From: Ww85 sp963745765
GTDB taxonomy: Bacteria > Desulfobacterota > Desulfobulbia > Desulfobulbales > Desulfocapsaceae
Reading direction: 5' to 3'
NCBI GenBank assembly: GCA_963745765.1
Contig: CAVUYQ010000015.1
Location: 372,001-436,000, forward strand
DNA: 64,000 nucleotides
Shown: one piece after another, positions 25,600 through 35,338 of the stretch
Layout of the letters: every line of letters begins with the position of its first letter
Position numbering within the stretch: the stretch's first letter is position 1
Notes under the pieces: generated by a model
Seen by the model: the letters and a program-made list of their open reading frames with translations, nothing else
Told to the model about the DNA's origin: nothing
Database searches by the model: none
Translations under genes and position numbers: made by a program

Positions 25600-28189
25600 C
25601 AGGTTTTCCGACGGTTGATGTTGTGTTCCGGGAAAGCATAAGTTTGATGTCTGCCAGAAACTTTTCCCTGTATTGTTCAACCGCCTGCGGCTGATTCATT
25701 ATCATGTCCAGCTGCCGTGCGTGCAGGGTGAGATAACCGAGGATTTGCAAGCGCTGTTCAAGATAATCTCTCGGCATCTTCTTCACCCTGGCAAGCAGCG
25801 CATCAGAATGCAATTCAACCCGGAAATCAAACTTCTTCAGGATGTCAGCGAGAAGTTTTGCCCGTACTGCTTTGCGTCTCAGGTCTGCAGCACCGCCCTT
25901 GAACCTGAAGGTTACGTAACTTTCAGTCAAAAGATCACTCATATAGGCTTCGATCATGGCATAATGATAACCCAGGCGTACGCTGAGATTGCAAAAATTT
26001 TCAGAAATGAGAAAGTAGTTTTTTGTCGTGAGTCTGGACGGCACTGCTGGATCAAGGTCAGGCCGCATGGTTGATTGTAAAACGATGGAACCGAAACCTC
26101 TGGCAGTGATCGGTGGAGGACCCTCCCAGGGGAAGGCTGATATCCCTTTCCAGATAGCCCGCATCGGCAGTGAGACGATATCTTCGATACGAACTGTTTT
26201 CACCTCGTCATCGAGCCCTTTCCTAAAACCATCTGCCAGGTCAATAACCCACCATTCCAGTGATACCTCGCCGATCAACCGTTTTGCCGACCCCTTGTCA
26301 AAATGATGTTTCTGACCGAAATTAAACATTTCCGAGACTGATTTTTCATGACAGAAACGGGTAATATCATGCAGGGTCTCACACCAGGACGATTTGAATT
26401 GTGATGATGCCGGATCATTCAGGTTGAGCGGGGTAATATGCTGCAGAGCCCTGGTCAGAATTCGCTGCACGGGACTGCCGGCCATGATGTCTTTTCTCAC
26501 CCTTTGCTGCGAGAGGAGTTCTTTTCTGTGTCCCTGATATATCGCCCGCCCGGAACTATTCACTGTTACTAACTGACCATTCTCAAGAGTGGTCATGGCA
26601 TGGGGCAGGCTGAACAGCGCCGGGATGCCGAGTTCCCTTGCTATGGTAGCCAGATGTCCAGCCTCCGATCCGTATTCGGCGATTACCGCTGAGGCACGGC
26701 TGAGCAGAGGAGCCCATTCAGGGCTTGGGTGTTTGAGAATCAGCACCGCTCCCTGAGGGAACTTACGTAATTCTTCAGGTGAATCGACCCGAAAAACCTC
26801 ACCGCAGGCGAACCCGCCGCTGGCACAGATCCCGCCGAAAAGAATGGGTGGTTCACCGGTTTCACTGGATGAACTCGGTGACTGAGTTCCTTTCGGTTCA
26901 ATTGCCTTAGGTAACGGTATCGGTCTGCTCTGCAGGATGAAGAGTATCCCCTGGTGGTCAAACGACCATTCTATGTCCTGGGGCTCGCCAAAATGTTTTT
27001 CGAGCACAAGAGCGGTCTCGGCAAGTTTTTTGATCTGAGGGTAGGTGAGAGAGGCGGCCAGAGGTTCTTGCTTTGCAGGTGTGTTACGGCTTTGCCGCAG
27101 TTCGCTGTAGACAACCGGAAAGGGTTTTTCCCGGCTGACAAGAAAAAGATCGGTAACGGTGGTTCCGTCAACTACTCCCCTGGCTATGCCCGCAGTGGCG
27201 TTTATACGGATTACCTCGCTTTTCTCTGCGGCCGGATCCATGGAATAGGTTACACCGCTGACCTGAGCATCAACCATCACCATGCAGCCTACACACATCT
27301 CGATATCCTGATGCCGATAGCCTCTCTTTCGGCGGTAAGAGATAGCCTTTGGCCCATATTTGCTGGCGATAACCTCTTTATAGGCGTCACTGAGCCTATC
27401 ACCATCGACGTTAAGTACGGTACGATACAAACCGGCAAAGGAGACACCGGAACTGTCTTCGCCCAGCGCGCTTGAGCGCAGGGCAACCCGGCAGCCGGGA
27501 TGGGTGGCTTTTTCCAGGCGGTGGTAATGGACGAGAAGCAGTTCTTCAAGATCAGGCGGCAAGGGGCTTTCCGTGACAATTTTCTGCATCTCCGCACAGG
27601 TCTTGTAAAGCTGATCAAGATCGTCAGGATCGAGCATCTGCAGTCGCCGGTTGATTTCGGTGATATGTCGGCTGGTCAGAAAATGTCTGGTAGCCGAAGC
27701 GGTAACCACAAACCCGTGTGGCAGTGTAATGGAAGAGACGGCTGAAATCTCGCCGAGACGGGCCATTTTGTCGCCGGCCAGATCTCTTTCGCCCAGATTT
27801 ACCTCGGTTAAGGGCAGGATGAAAGGGCCATCCCGATAAGGTGGAGTCTTCTCAATTATTTCGTCCAGGTCAATACTTATTTTTTCCAATATTGTCTGGA
27901 GTTCAGAGTATTTACCATCCGACATCTCAAGGAGATTACGGACCATTTTGTAGACATTGACCAGTATGGTGGTGATTTTCGAATGGATGGCAGCCATTCG
28001 GTAACTCTCGCCACTGTAGTATATCTTTTCCAGGTCGGCCATGGCCTGAAGCGCATTGTTGTTTGCCGTCAGGAGGCCCCTGAAATTTTCGTATCTCTGT
28101 TTGAAGGCGAAGCCAAGCGCTTCAGGGCTTACCTTTGGTTGAGGGGGTGGGAAAAGGCTCTGTTTGAAAAAGGTGAGGATCCTGCGCAT
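25589..28189 (-). CDS. PEP/pyruvate-binding (PEP synthase-like) protein lacking the PEP-utilising barrel
   Basis: About 866 residues from ATG 28189; a GTG at 28243 is an alternative. An N-terminal helical part of about 130 residues precedes a pyruvate phosphate dikinase N-terminal domain (GRVALRSSALGEDSS-like stretch, VSGVTYSMDPAAEKSEVIRI, IEWSFDHQGILFILQSRPIP). The phospho-His swivelling domain follows (GSEAGHLATIARELGIPALF). The C-terminal TIM barrel of true PEP synthase is absent and is replaced by about 270 residues of unknown sequence. It can bind ATP and carry phospho-His but should not make PEP by itself. It is followed by a coupled receiver gene and preceded by a membrane protein and a TauE/SafE transporter, so a phosphotransfer or sensory role in this island is likely. 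Confidence 0.8.
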   Translation of the reverse strand: MRRILTFFKQSLFPPPQPKVSPEALGFAFKQRYENFRGLLTANNNALQAMADLEKIYYSGESYRMAAIHSKITTILVNVYKMVRNLLEMSDGKYSELQTILEKISIDLDEIIEKTPPYRDGPFILPLTEVNLGERDLAGDKMARLGEISAVSSITLPHGFVVTASATRHFLTSRHITEINRRLQMLDPDDLDQLYKTCAEMQKIVTESPLPPDLEELLLVHYHRLEKATHPGCRVALRSSALGEDSSGVSFAGLYRTVLNVDGDRLSDAYKEVIASKYGPKAISYRRKRGYRHQDIEMCVGCMVMVDAQVSGVTYSMDPAAEKSEVIRINATAGIARGVVDGTTVTDLFLVSREKPFPVVYSELRQSRNTPAKQEPLAASLTYPQIKKLAETALVLEKHFGEPQDIEWSFDHQGILFILQSRPIPLPKAIEPKGTQSPSSSSETGEPPILFGGICASGGFACGEVFRVDSPEELRKFPQGAVLILKHPSPEWAPLLSRASAVIAEYGSEAGHLATIARELGIPALFSLPHAMTTLENGQLVTVNSSGRAIYQGHRKELLSQQRVRKDIMAGSPVQRILTRALQHITPLNLNDPASSQFKSSWCETLHDITRFCHEKSVSEMFNFGQKHHFDKGSAKRLIGEVSLEWWVIDLADGFRKGLDDEVKTVRIEDIVSLPMRAIWKGISAFPWEGPPPITARGFGSIVLQSTMRPDLDPAVPSRLTTKNYFLISENFCNLSVRLGYHYAMIEAYMSDLLTESYVTFRFKGGAADLRRKAVRAKLLADILKKFDFRVELHSDALLARVKKMPRDYLEQRLQILGYLTLHARQLDMIMNQPQAVEQYREKFLADIKLMLSRNTTSTVGKPDDE

Positions 28190-28260
28190 AGTCAGCCTTG
28201 CCTGCACGGCCGGCGTGCGGCGGGGGCGGACCACCCCCGTCACACACCGTATTTTGAGGA

Positions 28261-28950
28261 TTAATGACCGATTTTCAGGCCGATTCCTTCGAAAAGATAC
28301 ATAATGCCAAACCCGTACCAGAGCGTATAGACAACGTAGAAGACGAGAGCCATGAGTATAAGCAGAAAATTATCTTTATAGCTGCCGGCTTCTACACCGT
28401 AATAGTTGTAGGCAGGCTCAAGAGCCTTGGTCTGAATTGTAGCAATGGCCTTTGCTTGTTTAAAGCTTTTTTGTGCGGTAAGATTCTTGCCCATGCCCTT
28501 GAACGCGGTCCACCAGTCGAAGAGCACCTGCCTTTCGTTAATGGAGTATTTGTCGGTGAGGAGTTTGCCGTTATTCAGAAACATCCGGTCGGCATCCTCA
28601 AGACTGGCTTTCATGATCCGACCCATGTCACCGGTTACTGTCAGTTCTTTGCCTGATACAGTGACCTCCGCCCCGCTTGCCTGGAAAAGCTTGGCGGTGT
28701 CCGCGGCCTGTTGCGCATCGGTAACACTAAATGTAACCTGTATTGTCTTGCCGTCATACTTTTCACTGTCCTTAATTGCCGCAGGAATAAAGTAGGATGA
28801 ACCCTTGGAAATCATATTGAACAGATTGTCCATGTAATCAAGCCCATTAACCTTGCCCGGAAAAACAGGAGTGAAAATTACTGCCAGCATGGCAAAGAAG
28901 ATCAACAGCATCGAAATCCCCCTGATTTTCAACTTTTTTTGCATACTCAT
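28261..28950 (-). CDS. Conserved membrane protein of unknown function
   Basis: A 229-residue protein with an N-terminal membrane helix (MLLIFFAMLAVIFTPVFPGK), a soluble domain of about 130 residues outside the membrane and a C-terminal membrane helix (NFLLILMALVFYVVYTLWYG). The soluble part has a KYDGKTIQVTFSVTDAQQAA strand and two short alpha-beta repeats but matches no family I can name. It lies 26 bases after the TauE/SafE gene and shortly before the PEP-synthase-like gene, so it is probably a partner of that transporter. Start ATG 28950 is followed by a second Met two codons later. Confidence 0.7.
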   Translation of the reverse strand: MSMQKKLKIRGISMLLIFFAMLAVIFTPVFPGKVNGLDYMDNLFNMISKGSSYFIPAAIKDSEKYDGKTIQVTFSVTDAQQAADTAKLFQASGAEVTVSGKELTVTGDMGRIMKASLEDADRMFLNNGKLLTDKYSINERQVLFDWWTAFKGMGKNLTAQKSFKQAKAIATIQTKALEPAYNYYGVEAGSYKDNFLLILMALVFYVVYTLWYGFGIMYLFEGIGLKIGH

Positions 28951-28976
28951 ATCATTAATCCTCCGCTTTTAATTCT

Positions 28977-30239
28977 TTAAGATGTGAGAAAAATACATAA
29001 AATACCCAGATGGCGAACCCGCCGATGGCGACGAAAAAGAGGCCGTTGCCGATGGTGTTGAGCAGGTCGCCGCGTACTTTTTGAGATCTGGATATAGCCA
29101 AGCCCCTGCAGTTTTTCCGGCAGAGCAAAGAAACGGTTAATAAAGCCGGCGGTGACCGCCAGGGCGAAAAAACCGCGAATCATGATGCCCGGCACGACCC
29201 TGGTGATGAGAGATCCGACCTGTACGCCAATCAGTGAACCGAGCAGCATGCCCATTGCCAGGGTATAGAAGACAAAGCCGTAGAAGGCATACTGGCTCAG
29301 TGAACCATAACCGGCGGTAAAAACTATCTGGAAGATATCGGTACCGACGGTGGTCATGGAAGATACACCCAGTCCGTAAACAAAGATGGGGAAGGTCAGA
29401 AAACCGCCGCCTACGCCCATGATGGCGGCAGCAAGACCGACAATCAGACCGCTGAGCACCAGGAAGATCGCAGAGATTTTACGTCCGCCGGGAGTGACAC
29501 CTTCATCAAAGGTCAGCATTGGCGGCAGATTAACGGATTGCAGTCTTTTACCCATCGGCTGGAATCGCTTCTTCACGGCTCGATTTTCTGTCTGTTACCG
29601 CCTCGCCTTTTCTTGCCTTTAGATAATCGGCCATGGCATAGAAGGAGAGAAAGCCGAGCATGAGAACATATACCGAGGTGATGAACAAATCACTCAGTAC
29701 CGGGTTGAGGTCGTAGAGATAGCGGTTCAGCATGCCGCCAAGAGTCGCCCCGGTGATCGAGCCGATCAGAAAGGTTCCCGCCAGCGGAGATGGAGATATT
29801 GCCGAGTTTCTTGTGCAGGACGCTGCCCATGATCGCCTTGGCGAAAATATGGAACAGGTCGGTTCCGACTGCCAGGATACCTTTAACTCCTACACTCATA
29901 AGAGCCGGAGCGATGATAAAACCACCGCCTGCACCGATGCAGCCGGTAATAAGACCGGCACAGAGTCCGACAAATATCGAGGCGAAGAAAATAAGGCTGG
30001 TGTAATGCGAAGGCATATATGCTTTTTTCCCGCCAAGCACTTCGCGGCAGATTCGAACCATCCCCGGCGGCGATGGCAATCCCGCCAAGCAGAATCGGCA
30101 GGAGCATGAGAAACAGCAGCGACATTCGTTTTCGACTTTTCAATATCGTCATAGACGTTTCCACATCCCAGCGCGCGTATGCCTGGGATCCCCTTAGCAA
30201 CATCTGATAGAATTGTTCCATGTAGCTCATACCTTTCAT
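28977..30239 (-). pseudogene. TauE/SafE-family anion exporter, several frameshifts
   Basis: Minus-strand fragments in changing frames form one transporter of about 420 residues. A short soluble N-terminus (SYMEQFYQMLLRGSQAYARW) and a membrane helix come first. They are followed by the two TauE/SafE repeats, with motifs GCIGAGGGFIIAPALMSVGV in the first and GVGGGFLTFPIFVYGLGVSS in the second, separated by a charged loop. Breaks occur near 30070, 29800, 29720, 29570 and 29080. The GxGGGF motifs are perfect, so the frame breaks are recent or errors. The family moves sulfite, sulfonates or related organic anions. In a sulfate reducer it may handle sulfite or sulfoacetate. It is downstream of a receiver and kinase pair, 64 bases after the receiver stop. 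Confidence 0.85.
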
Positions 30240-30303
30240 CCTTTCTTATGACTTTATCGTTTGATACTCACCTTATCGGCGTGTACCGTTGACTTCTTGG
30301 GAA

Positions 30304-30732
30304 TCAAATTGGCATCGACATATGTTTTTTCAGTAGGGCCTTTTCGATCTTTTCCTGATGCATCCGCTTTTTTTCATACGCATCTGCAAGTTTTTCCAGC
30401 AGGGGCTCTATCTCGATTGGTTTCATCAGATAATCGAAAGCACCCAGTTTCATGCCTTCTATTCCCGATTCCACAGAGGCGTGTCCGGTGAGAAGTACCA
30501 CTTCAACAAGCGGCCTGAGATTACGAATATGCCGCAGGGTCTCTATGCCATCCATTCCCACCATTTTCACATCGAGCAGCACGACATCTATGCGCGCGTG
30601 CTCAAGGATTTCCAGGGCCTTCCTGCCGCTCTCTGCGCCCTGGGCATTCACTCCGCGTTTAACCAGAATTTTCACGGTCAAATCGCGAAACTCCTCCTCA
30701 TCATCCACCACCAGAACATTGAATTCTTTCAT
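30304..30732 (-). CDS. Response regulator, receiver domain only
   Basis: A 142-residue receiver from ATG 30732, which has GGAGGG directly upstream; the open frame to 30759 is not needed. Residues: LVVDDEEEF, phospho-Asp in VVLLDVKMVGMDGIE (Val in place of the usual Pro after Met), LLTGHAS and YLMKPIE. A charged tail follows. It is the cognate partner of the sensor kinase that ends 47 bases upstream. It lies just before the TauE/SafE exporter. Confidence 0.9.
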   Translation of the reverse strand: MKEFNVLVVDDEEEFRDLTVKILVKRGVNAQGAESGRKALEILEHARIDVVLLDVKMVGMDGIETLRHIRNLRPLVEVVLLTGHASVESGIEGMKLGAFDYLMKPIEIEPLLEKLADAYEKKRMHQEKIEKALLKKHMSMPI

Positions 30733-30779
30733 TACCCTCCTCCTGGCAAAAGTTATCAACAGAAGGCGATCTGTCCTTC

Positions 30780-32454
30780 TTATCCCTGCACGCCATAGCT
30801 GCTTGCCGGCAGCGAGACAGTAAAGAGAGCGCCTCCGCTTTTTTTGTTTTCAACTGTAATGGTCCCGCCGAGTTTCCGGATAATGTCGTAGCATATATAG
30901 AGTCCGAGACCGGTGCCTTTGCCCGGATCCTTGGTGGTGAAAAACGGATCGAAAATCTGCTTGATATATTCAGGCTTGATTCCCGGGCCGTTGTCACCAA
31001 ATTCCGCAACTAAATTGCCGCCATCACTCATCTTTGTAGAGATTTCGATTGTGCCGTCCCTGGCCGGCTGCATCTATCGCGTTGTTGAGCAGATTGAGAA
31101 ATACCTGCTGAAGCTGCGGCCCGTCTGTCATTATCAGGGGGAGATCGGCGGCGAGTGTTTTCACGATGGTGATGTTGCTGTAACCAGCTTCGTGTTCGGT
31201 AAAGGAGATGGTCTCGGTGATCAGATCGTTAACACTCACTTTTTCATTCTGGGTTGACAGCTTTCGGGAAAAGCCAAGAAGTCGGTGTGTTATGGCGCCG
31301 GCCCGCCGCGCGTGGTGCTTGATTTGATCGACGGCTTTTGTGTATTCTTCCATGTTCTTGACAAGGTTTGGGTCCTCGTCCGGTAATAGCTCATTAATCC
31401 ATTCAGCCTGGTTGGTGATCATTTGCAGCGGATTGTTGATTTCATGTGCAATTCCAGCTGCCAGGCGGCCAACCGTTGCCATTTTTTCAACCTGTACAAA
31501 CTGCAGGCTGAGAGCAGCATATTCCTTGTCGGCTCGCTTTATAGTTCGTGATAAAACAAGGCTTATCGTTGTCGCAACGGCCATGGACAGGATTGATATA
31601 ACAATGACAGTGAGAATGATGCGATTCCTCAGCCGCAAGATAATATCCTAGTGAATCAAGTATGTTGGCTCTGAGGCAGAGGAGCCATTGACCATTGGCT
31701 ATCCAGCGGGCTGTATAGACATCAGTGGACGTCACGAGTGAGGTCGATGTGCTGTCAGAAGAAATGAGCCGCCTTTCGGTTTCAGAAAGTTCTGTTTTTC
31801 CCTGCAGGCTTGGTGTTTGCAGTTCGCCATTGCGGTTTACAATAAAGGCATCTCCCTGTGGACCGAGCTGGGCCGAATGGAGCAGCGCGTTAAACATGCT
31901 CGAATTGATCGTTGCCCGCAGTACGTAACTTTTCAGTGGATCGGTAACAGCCACCACGAAATGTGGTGTATTGCGGTAGCCGGTGAAGAGATCACTGACA
32001 TGAACGCCGTTTATAAGTGTTTCTGTGAACCACGGGACGTCGTGATACGTTTTTCCGGTGACCTTTGACCGGTAGGGTCCAACATAGGCATGCTGTATTC
32101 CGGATACGTCAATCACCTGCAGATCCACAAAATCTCCCTGGCGATTTATGGCCAGGAATACCCGTTCTACGTTATGCTGGTCGAAAAAAAATCCTGCGGA
32201 TAGAGGGAAACCAGCATGGCAAGCACGTTTATTTTATTCTTAAGGAAAAGCGAGATCACCTCCGCTCTGTGTTCAACGGTGCTGGTCGCCAGCTCCTTGA
32301 GTTTGATAATGTTGGTCTCCTCAACAGAATCCTTCATGATCCAGGCAAAACAGACGATTGGAACAACACTCAGGCAAAAAAACGCGATGAGCAGATGCGT
32401 GGTGATTTTCGTGTAATAATTTTTTTTCCGTTCCATATCGGCACCCTCAGGCAT
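30780..32454 (-). pseudogene. Membrane sensor histidine kinase with Cache-like sensor, frameshifted
   Basis: Paralogue of the kinase at 17.7-19.4 kb. ATG 32454 (or 32436) opens with a membrane helix (LLIAFFCLSVVPIVCFAWIM). The sensor part follows after a shift near 32150 (IQHAYVGPYRSKVTGKTYHD, YRNTPHFVVAVTDPLKSYVL). A second membrane helix and the HisKA region read in the next frame (GRLAAGIAHEINNPLQMITN). After a shift near 31060 the ATPase core (FGDNGPGIKPEY, FFTTKDPGKGTGLGLYICYD) runs to the stop at 30780. About three single-base breaks in about 560 residues; every catalytic box is preserved. The start overlaps the upstream HTH gene by eight bases. The signal may be an organic anion or sulfur compound, judged only from nearby transporters. 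Confidence 0.83.
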
Positions 32455-33052
32455 CGAAGGCCATGTGTAATTGATAGTTCAATTGTCTGAGAGGCGACGA
32501 ACTGCTGACAACAAGATGTCTCGGTGGAACCGTAAGGTCGCTGGCTACGGAATGTCTGATAGCATCGTCGACCAGGAGAATGGTTTCGAGAGGTTGGAGA
32601 TTAGAGATAAAAAACAAGGTGTTGGCGACAGCCTGGTTAAGGGACGAAAGAAACAGAACGACGACATCGGGAGAAAAGGTAAGGATGGCTAGATCGGCCG
32701 GTTTCCCCGGAGTTGATGTTTCCACGAGAACGTTGCAATGTTCGGAGAAATATCTGCAGATCACATCAAATTGGTCAGCATGATCGAGAAATTCATATTC
32801 GTGTGTGGCGACGAAAAGAATTTTTCTGGTTTCCGGAGGGAGCAATAACGATGGTACCGGCAAACTGTTTCGAACCAGAAATGAAATAACTTCCGAGGCA
32901 TCTACGAACTGTTCATCGGATTGACCAGACGCCAGTTTCATGTCGCTCAGCCAGTTTCTCACTTTTGAGGAGGTCGTGCCGCATGCTGCTGCCACCTCTT
33001 GCAGAGACAGAAGCCTCTGTCTGCTCTTTATGTTGCGGTACCATCCTCTCAT
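32447..33052 (-). CDS. HTH protein with degenerate receiver-like domain
   Basis: A 201-residue protein. Residues about 14-60 form a MerR- or excisionase-type winged HTH (LLSLQEVAAACGTTSSKVRN, then a recognition helix WLSDMK). Residues about 80-200 resemble a receiver fold (KILFVATHEYEF, VVVLFLSSL in the position of the phospho-Asp strand, ETILLVDDA), but the phosphoacceptor position is Phe/Leu and the conserved Lys is missing. It is therefore probably a phosphorylation-independent regulator or an atypical receiver. It is the first gene of the minus-strand signalling island and overlaps the sensor kinase by eight bases, so it likely controls or assists that system. Family assignment is by eye and moderate. 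Confidence 0.62.
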   Translation of the reverse strand: MRGWYRNIKSRQRLLSLQEVAAACGTTSSKVRNWLSDMKLASGQSDEQFVDASEVISFLVRNSLPVPSLLLPPETRKILFVATHEYEFLDHADQFDVICRYFSEHCNVLVETSTPGKPADLAILTFSPDVVVLFLSSLNQAVANTLFFISNLQPLETILLVDDAIRHSVASDLTVPPRHLVVSSSSPLRQLNYQLHMAFDA

Positions 33053-33788
33053 GCTGCGTGTCCTTCAGGTGTCAGGGTTGACGGCAATGCGTTCCTTTGT
33101 CTCGTATTGAGGCATCAGCAATTCACATGCCATTTGGAACCCTGTCGGTGAAAATGAGTATTTAATATCAGAAGACGGGGGGATATACGCTGTGGGAAGG
33201 GGTGAGATGGGACATTCCGGTTCCGGTGGAGAAAAAAATCAGTGCACCGCAACCGTCCGGATATTTATCACCGAGTAAAGAAAGCTGACAGTTCCATCAT
33301 GGTCTCGGAGCAAAGCTTCCGTTACCAGCGATACAAAATCCACGAATTTGATTTTTACTGCCTGAATAATTTTTTCTGAAGTGATATCTGGACTATTGAA
33401 GGTTGTGTCATGAAGTGTTCTATTTACGGTTTGTCTTTCCGTAAAGGGCTGTTGTTGTGCTGACTCACTAATTGCTGAATGAATTTCAGTAAATAGACTC
33501 TCAAAGAGTTTTCCGTATTGTGTTGAGACGTGTGAAAAGACCGTTAAACTAAATGGTCCGCCGCGCCACGGACCATTTTTACAAAATTATTAACCAGTTG
33601 ACTACGCCCTTCTTCAGAGATGATTTTTCCCTGACGTTTAAAACCAAACATAGCGTATCGTTGAGGGCAATAGGGTGCTTACCGCAAACAAATCTCTTTG
33701 GAAACCGGCATCATATTTATTTATTCAAGCTACCGGACAGGTATCAGGCAATTGTTTATCTGCCGCTTTTATTATGGAGTCAACCTTG
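33053..33788. other. Divergent intergenic region
   Basis: About 730 bases between the minus-strand HTH gene and the plus-strand outer-membrane gene. No convincing gene is seen; the plus-strand frame at 33553-33789 shows no domain and is not preceded by a ribosome site. The region must hold the promoters for both directions, but none is strong enough to call by eye. Confidence 0.5.
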
Positions 33789-35130
33789 ATGCGACAGTGG
33801 GAACGTATCTGTTTTTTGGGGTGTATCTCTCTCTTTTATTGTCTATGCTTCAACCGCTTACAGCGAGGAGCAAAAACAGGAGAGACAGGCAATAAAAAGA
33901 AACAAGCTGAACAGACATGGGGGGTGGCGGCGGGGCTGCGAACGGCATCGAATATTTTCAATACGGATGATGACGCTATTAATAACGTCGTCACCTTGTT
34001 ATATTTCAATGGAGAGAGATTTTATCTTGATGGTCTGGAGATGGGTTATCGTGTTCTTGAGAAAAGTAACTGGCAGGCAAGCCTGTTTGGTCGTTTACGT
34101 TTCTTTGATGTCCCGGAACAATACCAGAATATTGTCCCGGGAGATACCGCCGATCTGGGCGGCCGCCTCAGGTATCTGATCACCGAGAATAACCATGTCG
34201 ATCTGGAGATACTCACCGATCAATATGGTAATACACACGGAGATGTCAGACTGGCGCATGAATATGCATCCGGGCGGCTTGAACTCTTTCCCTATCTGAA
34301 TGTCAGGGTCAAAAGCAGCGGTTTCAACAGCCGTTATTATGGGCTCGATTGGCTGGGATACGAAGAGATTAACGGTGGGGTCGACTTTCAGGCAGGCGTG
34401 GAGTTAAGATATCATCTTATCAGTAATTTGTATTTCATTGGATCACTCAATGCCCGTTGGCTTGATAGTGCTGCCAGGAATGCAGAGCCGGTGGAAAGCG
34501 ATTGGGAGAGCGCCGTCTTTGCCGGTCTCGGGGTCTTCAATGGGGAGAGGAAAACACGTAAGCCGGATACGGGGCTTCTGCCTTTCCTGCGAATTGCCCA
34601 TGGCTGGGGGACTTCTTCAACCTTAGGGGAACTGTTTACCGGGAGCTTCGAGCAGGATGAAGACGGCGCCCAGATGACGTCAGTGTTTTACGGCTACCCG
34701 GTGACCGATACACTCTTTTCTTTGCCGATCGAGATATATCTTACGTCAGGGGTGGGCAATCATTACAGCACTGATGTACAGAAAGACGCCCTGGAGTTTG
34801 TTATCGCCATGAAAGGGTACTATACCATTTCCTTGCCTGATACGTTTTCGTCTTGGTTTAGCGGAGGGGTTTTCATTTGTTACTGACGTTCCTAACGTGG
34901 AAAAAGAGAAAAATAAAAACGGTGGCTATCAGACCAGCGGATTGATGAATTATCTGGATATCTCCGTTGATTGTAATGTCGGCGATGTGTTTCGGTCTCA
35001 GAAACTGGAAAATCTTTGGTTTGGGATCGCCATTCATCATCGGTCTGCCATGTTTGAAAGCTCACAATTTTTTGGCAGGATATCGGGCGGGAGCAATTAT
35101 CCGTCACTCTACCTTCAATACCATTTTTAA
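33789..35130 (+). pseudogene. Outer-membrane beta-barrel protein (MipA/OmpV-like), frameshifted near the C-terminus
   Basis: From ATG 33789 the protein has a signal-like segment (ICFLGCISLFYCLCF), a basic linker, then alternating amphipathic strands of a beta barrel (WGVAAGLRTASNIF, YLDGLEMGYRVL, PTLRIAHGWG-like region). The frame ends at 34886. The next frame, reached by one shift near 34855, continues SFVTDVPNVEKEKNKNG and then LENLWFGIAIHHRSAMFESS, ending YPSLYLQYHF, a C-terminal Phe typical of barrels. Reconstructed length is about 440 residues. MipA/OmpV or a related deacylase-like barrel is the best guess. An upstream ATG at 33774 is possible. It has no obvious operon partner. Confidence 0.66.
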
Positions 35131-35338
35131 TAGGGGGGTACCTAAAAGCTCTGTAATGCAGGCGGTTGCCGTCATATTCAAGGTACCCATCTCTTTTACC
35201 AGAATTGCCGATCCAGATAGTAGTCAGGAAACCCGCAAGGCTCTAAAGGAGCGTAGCAGCGCTACGTGACAGAATAAGCAACGAAGTCAGGAAGCCAGAA
35301 TAACAAGCTCTGGGTGACAGGTGAAGCCTGACAGGACA

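Noticed and set aside
33553..33789. Plus-strand open frame of 78 codons in the divergent gap
   Set aside because: No ribosome site, no signal sequence and no resemblance to a known protein; overlaps the upstream extension of the barrel gene.
35249..35264. Inverted repeat around CGTAGCAGCGCTACG considered as a terminator
   Set aside because: The stem is six bases with a three-base loop and no T run follows, so it is not a convincing terminator.
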